This document shows positions 22,915 to 32,591 of a stretch of DNA of 64,000 nt, one piece after another; position 1 is the stretch's first letter, and every line of letters starts with the position of its first letter. This stretch comes from Anthopleura xanthogrammica (Eukaryota > Cnidaria > Anthozoa > Actiniaria > Actiniidae): assembly GCA_964019055.1 (NCBI GenBank), contig OZ025210.1, forward strand, positions 6,157,547 through 6,221,546. The letters run 5' to 3'. A model generated the notes under the pieces. The model did not search any database and was not told where the DNA came from. It saw only the letters and a list, made by a program, of their open reading frames with translations. The position numbers and the translations under genes were made by a program.

Positions 22915-25900
22915 ATGACATCGATGACAGGTTGTCGAGACGTAAGTCGATATGATTGGATTCCATTGCCAAGTTTCATATCGTGAGGGCTGGGTACAGG
23001 TTCCTAAATCGTGAGGATGACAACACAACACCCTCATAACCAAAAAGACTACATATCGAGCTTTATAAACTTCCGAAGTTTGGTGTTAATCGAATCAACA
23101 CTAGACAACTTACAGACGTTCAAAAATGCTAGAATTTACAAAGAAATGTATAGTGTTTTGGCTTCCGTCAAACACAATTGATAGACCCCTTGCAGCACGT
23201 CGGAATGCAGCTCAATTTGGAGGGCAAAACAATAGGTTCCAATTCTCAGGAGATTAAAATTCTTTTGTTGCTGTGCTGCAAGGGGTCTATTTCCATAGTT
23301 CTGTGGCTTGACATTCTAAAGCAATTAAGTCTTATCTGTCTTTTTGTCAAGTTAATTTTCAGGAACTGGAAAATGAATACAACAATGCTCTTACGGCAAA
23401 GGACATGCCAGAGGACATTGTTGTTCCAACCTATATCAAACAATGGACTGAAAGTAATATGTCATATATTAATAATAATAATAATAATAAATCTTTATTG
23501 GGTTATTTTAAAAGCAGATAAAGAACAGTGTCTTTTTTCCATATCTGCTCCAGGGTGTGTGGGTTGGGAGGGGGTTTGCATATTACAAGTTGTTTTTAAG
23601 CCCTAGGGTGTGTGGGTTGGGAGGGGGATTGCATAGTACGAGCTGTTTTTAAGCCCTAGGGTGTGTGGGTTGGGAGGGGGGTTGCATATTACAAGCTGTT
23701 TTTAAGCCCTGGAGGGGGGTTGCATATTACAAGCTGTTTTTAAGCCCTAGGGTGTGGGGGTTGGGAGGGGGGGTTGCATATTACTATCTATTTCTAAGCC
23801 CTAAGGGATGTGTTAGTAAAAGGACTCTAATGTGGATTTTTCATTTAGCATAGTTTTTTAAGGAAAATACTCAAAGGAATAACACATGGTCAGTCAATGG
23901 GAAAAGTTAACATAATCCCCAGCTAATATATTTTATTATATTATATTATAATATATTATATATATAGAGATGAGCGAAGCAAAAAAGACCTTTGATGTGG
24001 AGCTAGACATTTCTTATGGTCAAGAAGAAAGATCCACACTGGATATCTTTAGAACAAAGGAAACACCACAGAATGGTAAGCATGCAGACTAAAATTCTTT
24101 TTTACTTTGTCAGCATTTGAATCATTATGAGTAGAATATTTTAAAAATGTAATCAGGATTATCTTCATCTTCATCATCACCACCACCATGGTCATAAACA
24201 GTGCATCATCATCATCATCACCATCACCATCACCATGATCATAAACAGTGCATCATCATCATCACCACCACCATCACCATGATCATAAACAGTGCATCAT
24301 CATCATCATCACCATCACCATCACCATGATCATAAACAGTGCATCATCATCACCATCACCATGATCATAAACAGTGCATCATCATCGTCATCATCATCAT
24401 CACCATCACCATCACCATGATCATAAACAGTGCATCATCATCATCATCACCATGATCATAAACAGTGCATCATCATCATCATCAATTGCGTGGTAATATT
24501 ATTTCTTGACCTATGTTTTTCTTACATTCAACGGCACCATACAATAGAATATTTCTTAAATTTAATCATCATCATCATCATCATCATCATTTGCGTCCTA
24601 ATATTTTTTCTTAAATTGACTTGAGATTTTTTTTTGACAATCAACAGCACCAGTATTCATATACATCCATGGTGGTTACTGGCAACAGTGCAGGCAAGTA
24701 CATTTGTACCAATAGATAGTTCATCCATCCATCCATCCATCCATCCATCCATCCATCCATCCATCCATCCATCCATCCATCCATCCATCCATCCATCCAT
24801 CCATCCATCCATCCATCCATCCATCCATCCATCCATCCATCCATCCATCCATCCATCCATCCATCCATCCATCCATCCATCCATCCATCCATCCATCCAT
24901 CCATCCATCCATCCATCCATCCATCCATCCATCCATCCATCCATCCATCCATCCATCCATCCATCCATCCATCCATCCATCCATCCATCCATCCATCCAT
25001 CCATCCATCCATCCATCCATCCATCCATCCATCCATCCATCCATCCATCCATCCATCCATCCATCCATCCATCCATCCATCCATCCATCCATCCATCCAT
25101 CCATCCATCCATCCATCCATCCATCCATCCATCCATCCATCCATCCATCCATCCATCCATCCATCCATCCATCCATCCATCCATCCATCCATCCATCCAT
25201 CCATCCATCCATCCATCCATCCATCCATCCATCCATCCATCCATCCATCCATCCATCCATCCATCCATCCATCCATCCATCCATCCATCCATCCATCCAT
25301 CCATCCATCCATCCATCCATCCATCCATCCATCCATCCATCCATCCATCCATCCATCCATCCATCCATCCATCCATCCATCCATCCATCCATCCATCCAT
25401 CCATCCATCCATCCATCCATCCATCCATCCATCCATCCATCCATCCATCCATCCATCCATCCATCCATCCATCCATCCATCCATCCATCCATCCATCCAT
25501 CCATCCATCCATCCATCCATCCATCCATCCATCCATCCATCCATCCATCCATCCATCCATCCATCCATCCATCCATCCATCCATCCATCCATCCATCCAT
25601 CCATCCATCCATCCATCCATCCATCCATCCATCCATCCATCCATCCATCCATCCATCCATCCATCCATCCATCCATCCATCCATCCATCCATCCATCCAT
25701 CCGTTTTTTAGCATTTCGTTAATCTCGTAATATAATTCTGGTGAAAGCACGATTGCCTTCTTCATCTTAGATAATGTCTTGACTTGTGCAGCCGAAGTAC
25801 ACCGTTCGACCAGAAAGTTCCCAATATCGCTCGCAGTTGTTACGAATTAAAACAACAAGATCAACAGCACATACTTCCATTATTGCTTGGGACTTTCCAG

Positions 25901-28900
25901 TTGTAGGAGGTCCTATTACCATTACGTAAAGATTGTCAGAAAACGAACGACTCTCATCTGAGATGAGCGAGTTGAGGCTCAAAACGAAGGCCGAAGTAGT
26001 GAGTAGACAGGACACCAAGTATCCAACGCATGATGATATGACTTAACTTTCTTTTCAATAAACGAATAAACAATGACTGACTGCTTTAGCAAGGAGTAAT
26101 TTGAATTTTTCTTAGAAGGCTATTCTATACAGAATTTAACGCTGATTCCAAAAATGAAAAGAAAAATAGGGTGTTCCAGCTTGTTTTTTAGATAATAAAT
26201 TTTGAATATTACCATCTTGACAAGTTTTAGAAAGAAAAATGGCGGGAACGAAGCTTAGCACTGTATATAATGTTAGCGCACAAAAAAATTTTATAAGTTC
26301 TAATAATTACGTTTTTTTTTCAAACTTCGACAAAAGATTGCTTTTTACCTGTTTGCCTTGTTGAAGTTCAAAACTGCGACCTCTTGCTTCTCCAAACCAC
26401 CTGAATGTATAAGCCAGTTCAAAGTTTAAGAATCGATTTTCAGTGCGTATGGGATTTTATCGAGAATTTTTGACCTCCTATTGTTTAATTAAAAACAAAA
26501 GAAGGTTTAAACAAAAGAAGGTGAGAAATTCCTTAAAAAATCACATGCGCACTGAAAAAGGATTCTTAAACTTTGAACTGGCTTATTCTTGAAATCATTC
26601 CGAGTTCTTGCATAATTGAGCATTACCTTCAAATAGATGAAGACGTTTGGGAATCATGTAACACAGCGCGCTTGATTTCTATTCTCCTCAGTTCCAGCGA
26701 AACAAATAAAATCAGGCCTCCTTGAAATACTTCTACTAAGACCTACTAAGATCAACAAAAATAAACAATAGATGGCAAAACAATGCAATAAAACACACTT
26801 AAGCCATGTAGCCGCGTAGTCAGTCTCTACAACTGTAGCTTCTCGGTGCGGGGTATTCTAAAGTTGTAAAACATGGAAGCTCCAAGCTGGCAAACCAAGC
26901 TGTCTACTGTAAGAGAACGTAATGTGTACGCGTTCAACAAGTCCTTGTTCGGTGACGTAGAGTTCTCTATCTTGGACTCGAATGGCGGGAGAGTAACACT
27001 TCAAGCACACAAGTACGTCCTGGCTATCAGTAGTCCTGTCTTTGAGGCCATGTTCTACGGAGACTTAGCAGACACTGGACGAACTATCGATCTACCAGAT
27101 TGCACCAAGGAAGGACTACAAGAAATGCTTCATTATGTGTATTCAGACGAGGTCAGCTTAACCGGAAGTGACGTCATGAAAGTTTTGTACCTGGCTAAAA
27201 AATACATGTTACCGTTTTTGGAACAGAAATGCAGAAAATATCTTGAAGAAAAGCTTAAACCAGAAGATGTGTTTATAGCTTTGCCTCAAGTGAAGCTGCT
27301 TGGAGATGACAAGCTCGAACAACACTGTTGGGATATGGTTGAAAGAGAGACTGAACGAGCTGTTTTGTCTGAACCATTTCTTGATGTACCCCGTGAAGTG
27401 TTGTGCGAAGTTCTCGGTAAAGACATCCTCAAAATAAAAGAACTTAACTTATTCCAGGCAGTAGATAAGTGGGTTTTGAAGAGAATCGAAGAAAAGGGAA
27501 TAGAAAACAATAAAAAGAATAAGAGGTCCATTCTTGGTGAAGAAGCCATTCGTCTGATAAGATTTCCACTCATGACTCAGAAAGAATTTGCAGAGAACGT
27601 CCTTCCAAGTAAAATTCTTAATACTGGCCATATAACAGAATTGGTACAGATGTTCAATTCTTTGACTCCGTCGACAAGAAATTTCAATGAAAAAAAGAGG
27701 TGTTTATCTGTGCCTGCTATCATTCCAAAGAGTCGATTCACTAATATTGTATCCAGTTTAAGAACTAGGTGGAGTTATGCTAGTATTGATGCCATTGACT
27801 TTACCGTCAACAAATCGGTCTCTCTCGCTGGTGTGCGTCTGTATGGAAGCCAGGGCAATCATTATGATGTAGATTTAAAGATTTACCAAAGAGACAAGGT
27901 CCTTTCATTTAGGGCTTCACGTTTTCCAACTGAGGAGAAATTGATTGATGAAAAATACTATGGGTTTACTGTTACCCTTGACAAGCCTGTTCTACTAAAC
28001 CCTGGACTCAGGTATACCATAGCAGCTAATGTACAAGGACCGCCTTCTTACTATGGCAACCAAGGCCTGGCAGCCATTCAGTATGAGAAGCTGAAGATAA
28101 AATACTTTACATCTGAAAAGTCCAAAAATGGTACAAATATTGAAAAAGGACAGTTTCCAACAATCATTCTAGGGTAAAAAAACAGTTATATCTACTTATT
28201 TTGAACCAGGATGGAATATTTAGATATGAGACTGAAACTGTCAATCCTAGTGTAAACTGCTAAAGAAGGTATCTATCCATACTATTGTGAAAATACAAAG
28301 TTATAAATTAACTTTCATCACTTTCGTGAATTTATTGTTTGTTTATTTATGTATTATCAATTTTTTGTATGTACATACTTTTGGGGATAAATTGTAATAA
28401 ATAAATAGAATAAAAAAATAAACTCACATGGAGCCCAATTGTAATAGATAAAAGTGAAATAAAATCGGCAAAAAATTCGACAATTATTTTTTTTGCATTC
28501 AAAGTCAAGATAATGTCCTCCAAAAAGTGCGCCTTAATTTTACTTTTTGTGCAGACAAATCTACGAGGAGGAGCAAGAAGAGTTTTTAGAAAATGAATTT
28601 ACCATCCTAGCGACAATTTTGGTCAAGTTTTGTGGGAGTTCGAAGTTTAAAAGACGGTGAAATCGTGGTTGAAGGTGTTTGTGGTTTGAAAGAAAATCGA
28701 ACCCGCGACCCAAGCCATGAACTACACAAATGTGAGAGACTCAAGCTAGCGCGCAGCGCGGGCGGGTCTATCCAGGAAATTCTGAAACAGGATGCAGAGG
28801 TCGCCTTGGCAACGATTCAGGGTAGAGCAAAGACAATGTCCTTTAGAAAAGAATCCCTGACAACCCGGGGTCACTTAGCCTATATCTTGAATCTACCCCC

Positions 28901-31692
28901 GTCCACATGGAAGTTGTTGTTTGCCGTATATCTCTGTCCAACACTGATGTCTGATCAACATACTCATCTTTCTTTCTGTTGTTTTTTCTTCTAGTAAGGA
29001 CGTATGCGGTCCGCCAGTCTTTCCTGCTATCAGAGCGGCTTCATTTGCGGTTTTGCTTGAGTATCAATTGGCGCCAAAAGGTTAGAATTTAAAACTTTTT
29101 CAGTGTTTCGTACTTTGACAACAACGACGGGGGAAGCTCGAAGGGAAAAAGAAAGAGTAGCTCCTAAGTTTGATGCCAGGCTAGTGTTAATCCAGTTGCA
29201 TCCAGCAAATCTGAATGCTGTGAAAAAAATTACTTGAAAAGTCTTATGACTTCAAAGCGCATTCTTAAAAAAAGGACTGATTTCTATTGGATTTTCCTGT
29301 TAAACTATTTTTCATATTTTTGGTTGCGCGCTAAACTCGTCGTTTTCATCCTTCTGCATAGCTAAGTGCTTGATGCACTTAAGCATCACTGAAGGCGGGG
29401 AGGAGTTTCATTTTAGAATCAGGGAGCCCTTCAGACTAACCCATTTTGTATATTTTTACTTCTAGCTACAATGGAAGAAATCGTTGCTCAGACTAAATCT
29501 GGTGTTGAGTTTGTAGGAAAACGATTCCCTGAGTCACCGTAAGTGTACAAGAAATTCTGAGAAAGGGGATTATGAATGTTAATTATATAATCAATGGGTC
29601 CTTCGTCGACATGCAGTGTTTCTCTAAATGTTTCGTAACGACCCTAAGAGGACGTCTGCATAGGATACCATAGTTCTATCCTGCTTTGCAGAGGTTTATG
29701 TGCGGAAACGTCAAGAAAACTTGTTTTTACCTAATATGCCTAATTATCTGATAAAGTACAGTAGCATTTGTGTTCTATTTTTGTTTTCGATTCTAAAACA
29801 TATTATATTGTTTGTTATTAATGTAGTTTATATTTGTGCGGGCACTCAGCTGGAGGTCACCTGGCAGCCATGATGATGATACAACAATCCTGGGAAGATC
29901 CTGACCTGCCTAAAAGGGTCAAAGGTAAAGGTTATAGACCCCTTACAGCACGGCGGAAAGCAGCTCCGCAATTTGGAGGAGTCGGAGGACGGTTCCAATA
30001 CTCAGGAGATTGAAATTCTTTTGTTTTGTCCTTCAAATTGAGTTGCTTTGACGTCAGAGGTCTTTGCTGACAGGGTCTTCTTGATGGTGCGGCAGTCACT
30101 ATAGTAGATACAGACTTGGCCATTCAAGTCTGAACAATCAGTTGTGTGATGCATGCATGCGTAGTTCCAGAGATGATGTCTTTGATTCTGTGCACTGTAT
30201 CTCAGGTTTACCCAGATTACGTTAGCATGCGTGCAGTTTAAAGTTTTAATGCCTATGGTTTCCCCCAATTCCCCCATTCCCCACCCCACAGACCCCCAAG
30301 CCCCACCCCTTTGAGCCGCTACCCTGTGATTTTCCCGAACCAATGCAAACCACGTAATTATCGCTCATGAAGGTAATGTAGTAATTTACTCTTGTTTTTC
30401 ACCAGGAATCTGTCTTTTTTCTGGTCTTTTTGACTTGCTGCCTATATTAAAGACGACTAACAATATAGCATTAAAGTTGAACGAGTGAGTACAAGAGTAC
30501 TACCACAGGGAGCCCAATTTAGATAAAAGTAATAGATGGAAAAAAATCGGAAATTATTTTTTAATTCAAGGTCAAGATAATGTTCTCTATTAAAGTATGT
30601 TGTGTTTTCAAGATGGCGTAAGTCCTAGCGACGGACCTGCAGACAATGAATAATGACTCAATGATATGGTTGTTGTTAAGAGAATCTGCTAAGAGAAACA
30701 GCCCTGCCCTTCAGTTGAAGCTGGTTCAACCATCCATTAGATGCCCTGTGATTCTTCCTGTGGGTGAATACGAGTCAGTATCTTTCCATAACCAATCCAA
30801 AAACATGCTTGAGGTAAGAAAAAACATGCACGAAAGGTTGAAATGTATTATATTCACATGTAAAAAACGTCAGCACAGAAGAAACTATGCTGGAACTGAA
30901 ACGTGCAGACAAAGTTTTGGGAAAATTCATATTGTAACCTTTCGCTGATTGAATTCACATCGCCCGTAGTGCATTTCGGGCTTTGTATGCAACAAAACAT
31001 TCACCAACCATTCTTGAAATAGCTCTTTTTTAATCTCATGAGATTTTCGTGTTTTTTTTGTTTTTTTTTTGTATATAGGTGCTGAAGTCTCACGGTATTG
31101 AAGGCAAATACTTTAACATTCCCCAATGCGATCACTTCAACATCATATCACACTTGACCAACCCTGAATTTCAGCTTTCAAAGGTAACATTGGATCAGAG
31201 ATTATAAAAATTTAAATCAAAATTTTAAGAATTTTGTAAATGCCTTCATGGCGACTCTAGGGAAGCAGGGAGCAGACTCCAATCATCCCTGCCTTCCCTC
31301 TCAATCACCTCTTGAGCCGCTTCACAAACTATGCTTCTTCCCTTCTTATTCTCTAGCCTCTTCTGGCTGCTCCCTAATTTCTTCTACTTCACTTCTTCCC
31401 CTTATCGCGCTCTAACACAGCGAGTACGACTTGTGCCAAGTCTAACTCCCCCTACGCTGACTATCAGAAAGCAGACAGCGACCTAGAGAAATATTGGAAT
31501 GGAAGCTTTGAAGCACACAATAACGATGCGTTGTACTGATAATCTTGCGATTGCTTGTCGTAGCTAGTTTCGAGACCCTCTGATAGTCTCGAAAAATTTG
31601 AGCAAATTTTCTTTAATGCTGCATTTTTTTATCTATGAATATTGCCTTTTTTGCAGGAGGTGCACCAAATGTTAACTGAGAAACATAACTAG
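22915..31692 (+). CDS. AFMID: Kynurenine formamidase (arylformamidase), 11 exons
   Basis: Hydrolyses N-formylkynurenine to kynurenine and formate, step two of tryptophan breakdown. It is an alpha/beta hydrolase. Exons: 22915-22941, 23363-23453, 23968-24075, 24648-24693, 28995-29080, 29466-29538, 29827-29924, 30406-30484, 30681-30813, 31079-31183, 31657-31692; all phases join and give 293 aa, close to mammalian AFMID. The oxyanion motif is H83-G-G-Y-W, the nucleophile elbow is G149-H-S151-A-G, and the catalytic His is H266 in CDHFNII. The acid position holds Glu (E234), where vertebrate AFMID has Asp. ELENEY and ESAKRNSP match conserved family stretches. Exon 1 (nine codons) is the least certain, chosen for phase and a GTAAGT donor. 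Intron 4 has a GC donor and hosts another gene. Confidence 0.9.
23183..23289. mobile_element. TAGACCCCTTGCA MITE, copy 2 (AFMID intron 1)
   Basis: TAGACCCCTTGCAGCACGTC to TGCTGCAAGGGGTCTA, the cleanest ends of the family, with AATGCAGCTCAATTTGGAGG in the left arm. Confidence 0.9.
23555..23815. repeat. Tandem repeat of ~60 bp in AFMID intron 2
   Basis: About five units containing AGCCCTAGGGTGTGTGGGTT, GGGAGGGGGGTTGCATATTA and CAAGCTGTTTTTA, with small length differences. It lies between AFMID exons 2 and 3. Confidence 0.9.
24165..24590. repeat. CAT/CAC-rich minisatellite in AFMID intron 3
   Basis: Units of roughly 40-60 bp pairing ATGATCATAAACAGTGCATC with variable runs of ATC and ACC, about seven times, then a pure ATC run near 24567. 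The irregular runs between constant pieces are simple-sequence DNA, not CRISPR spacers. Confidence 0.9.
24694..24695 (+). other. GC splice donor of AFMID intron 4
   Basis: Exon 4 ends TGCAG and the intron begins GCAAGT, the classic GC-AG donor context (AG then GCAAGT). Joining here to the acceptor before 28995 restores the conserved GGYWQQCSKD stretch. No GT donor nearby keeps this frame. Confidence 0.8.
24722..25702. repeat. (CATC)n array, about 245 uninterrupted units, in AFMID intron 4
   Basis: 981 bp of perfect tetranucleotide by eye, beginning 27 bases after the GC donor. The SIHP and WMDG frames on the two strands are artefacts. The right end cuts into a P-loop pseudogene. Confidence 0.98.
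25703..26036 (-). pseudogene. Broken P-loop NTPase fragment (DUF3987-like)
   Basis: On the minus strand the fragment starts near 26036, includes a Walker A-like [13 protein letters not shown] and continues to VLIRN. A frameshift near 25850 moves the homologous continuation ([14 protein letters not shown], then [12 protein letters not shown]) into the next frame, and the (CATC)n array then replaces the rest. The motif style recalls the DUF3987 family of multi-copy cnidarian proteins, recognised from general form only. It is not functional. Confidence 0.55.
26409..26587. mobile_element. AATAAGCCA-type TIR element, intact copy
   Basis: TATAAGCCAGTTCAAAGTTT at the left is mirrored by AAACTTTGAACTGGCTTATT at the right. 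AACAAAAGAAGG lies in the centre. Same family as the interrupted copy at 10168-10694. It lies in AFMID intron 4, upstream of the nested gene. Confidence 0.85.
26873..28177 (+). CDS. BTB-BACK-PHR domain protein (BTBD1/2/3/6-like), intronless, nested in AFMID intron 4
   Basis: A 434-aa frame with an early ATG. The BTB/POZ domain spans about residues 25-125 ([37 protein letters not shown]). A BACK domain follows to about 245. A PHR domain covers about 285-434 ([34 protein letters not shown]). This order is that of BTBD1, 2, 3 and 6, which act as substrate adaptors for Cullin-3 ubiquitin ligases; the role here is inferred from the family. It is slightly shorter than vertebrate members. It lies in the same orientation as AFMID and wholly within its intron 4. 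AATAAA signals follow at 28396. Confidence 0.92.
   Translation: MEAPSWQTKLSTVRERNVYAFNKSLFGDVEFSILDSNGGRVTLQAHKYVLAISSPVFEAMFYGDLADTGRTIDLPDCTKEGLQEMLHYVYSDEVSLTGSDVMKVLYLAKKYMLPFLEQKCRKYLEEKLKPEDVFIALPQVKLLGDDKLEQHCWDMVERETERAVLSEPFLDVPREVLCEVLGKDILKIKELNLFQAVDKWVLKRIEEKGIENNKKNKRSILGEEAIRLIRFPLMTQKEFAENVLPSKILNTGHITELVQMFNSLTPSTRNFNEKKRCLSVPAIIPKSRFTNIVSSLRTRWSYASIDAIDFTVNKSVSLAGVRLYGSQGNHYDVDLKIYQRDKVLSFRASRFPTEEKLIDEKYYGFTVTLDKPVLLNPGLRYTIAANVQGPPSYYGNQGLAAIQYEKLKIKYFTSEKSKNGTNIEKGQFPTIILG
28427..28520 (+). repeat. Dispersed repeat, copy 1 of 2
   Basis: GGAGCCCAATTGTAATAGAT and GTCAAGATAATGTCCTCC match GGAGCCCAATTTAGAT and GTCAAGATAATGTTCTCT at 30511-30590, in the same orientation. Both copies lie in AFMID introns. 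Confidence 0.7.
29935..30065. mobile_element. TAGACCCCTTGCA MITE, copy 3 (AFMID intron 7)
   Basis: TAGACCCCTTACAGCACGGC at the left with GGAAAGCAGCTCCGCAATTT. The right arm is eroded but keeps TTTGTCCTTCAAATTGAG. Confidence 0.75.
30511..30590 (+). repeat. Dispersed repeat, copy 2 of 2
   Basis: Partner of 28427-28520: GGGAGCCCAATTTAGATAAA to TCAAGATAATGTTCTCTAT. It lies in AFMID intron 8. Confidence 0.7.
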
Positions 31693-31924
31693 TGAAACAT
31701 TGGGCAGCCAGGTTCGAAACAAACCGGTTTTGCAAGTAGTTAAACGACCAGTTGCGCACACTAAATTCCCACACTTAAATAGTTCTCAATTATCCGCGCC
31801 TGTCTCTCCGAATCTCACCCCACATCCCAAAAACATGATTAATACCCAAATACGTTATTCTTTAAGACTGAGCAAAAATAAAAAATGCAACTGTAAATTT
31901 TGTTGTTTGTTCCAGACCATCTCG

Positions 31925-32250
31925 GGTACATTACTTATGCGTCCATCCAATCCATCTCTGGTACATTCTTCTTCCTATGCGTCCATCCAATCCATCTCGT
32001 GTACATCTTCTTCCTATGCGTCGTCCATCCAATCCATGTCGTGTACATTCTTCTTCCTAAGCGTCCATCCAATCCATCTCGTGTACATCTTCTTCCTATG
32101 CGTCGTCCATCCAATCCATGTCGTGTACATTCTTCTTCCTAAGCGTCCATCCAATCCATGTCGTGTACATTCTTCTTCCTAAGCGTCCATCCAATCCAGG
32201 TCGTGTACATTCTTCTTCCTAAGCGTCCATCCAATCCATCTCGGGTACAT
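31925..32250. repeat. ~41-bp tandem repeat just beyond AFMID
   Basis: About eight units containing GCGTCCATCCAATCCATCTC and GTGTACATTCTTCTTCCTA, some with an extra CGT. Two overlapping frames stay open across it, neither gene-like. Confidence 0.9.
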
Positions 32251-32558
32251 AAAGTCTCATTGAAGAATATGATTGATCTTTTAAGCGTTCAATCTCTTTC
32301 GAATCAATTTCAATTCAATTTTATTCATTAAATACATATATTTTTAAAATGGGTGTTTTAAAGTGCTGTTCAGCCAGGTGGGGAAATTAGATCAATTTGG
32401 ACTCATTTTTCTTTATCCAGGGTAGGGAATTTTATCAAAAATTATTGAATATATACAAATGCCCCCATATGCCTGCCCCCCCCCCCCCCCCCCCTCTTGG
32501 CATAACATTGATACACACACAAGAAAAAGCAAACAACCTTCATACTCAGGTGGAATTT

Positions 32559-32564
32559 TTTATT
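32559..32564 (-). terminator. Polyadenylation signal of RPL35A
   Basis: AATAAA on the minus strand, 28 bases beyond the RPL35A stop codon, giving a short 3' UTR typical of ribosomal protein genes. Confidence 0.6.
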
Positions 32565-32591
32565 TTACAATTCTAAGCCACTTTGCTCAGT

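Noticed and set aside
24165..24480. CRISPR-like alternation of a constant ATGATCATAAACAGTGCATC with variable pieces
   Set aside because: The variable pieces are only ATC/ACC runs of different length, i.e. a minisatellite in AFMID intron 3.
24634..25765. Frames of 320-374 codons of repeated SIHP or WMDG
   Set aside because: They are translations of the (CATC)n array, which contains no stop codon in these frames; the array lies in an AFMID intron.
28632..28994. 120-aa frame just before AFMID exon 5
   Set aside because: Runs into the polypyrimidine tract and acceptor of AFMID exon 5; no domain, and it lies in a repeat-containing part of intron 4.
30646..30680. AFMID exon 9 starting at or before the ATG at 30646
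   Set aside because: The previous exon ends in phase 2, which does not fit. The acceptor before 30681 fits and restores the conserved EESAKRNSP junction.
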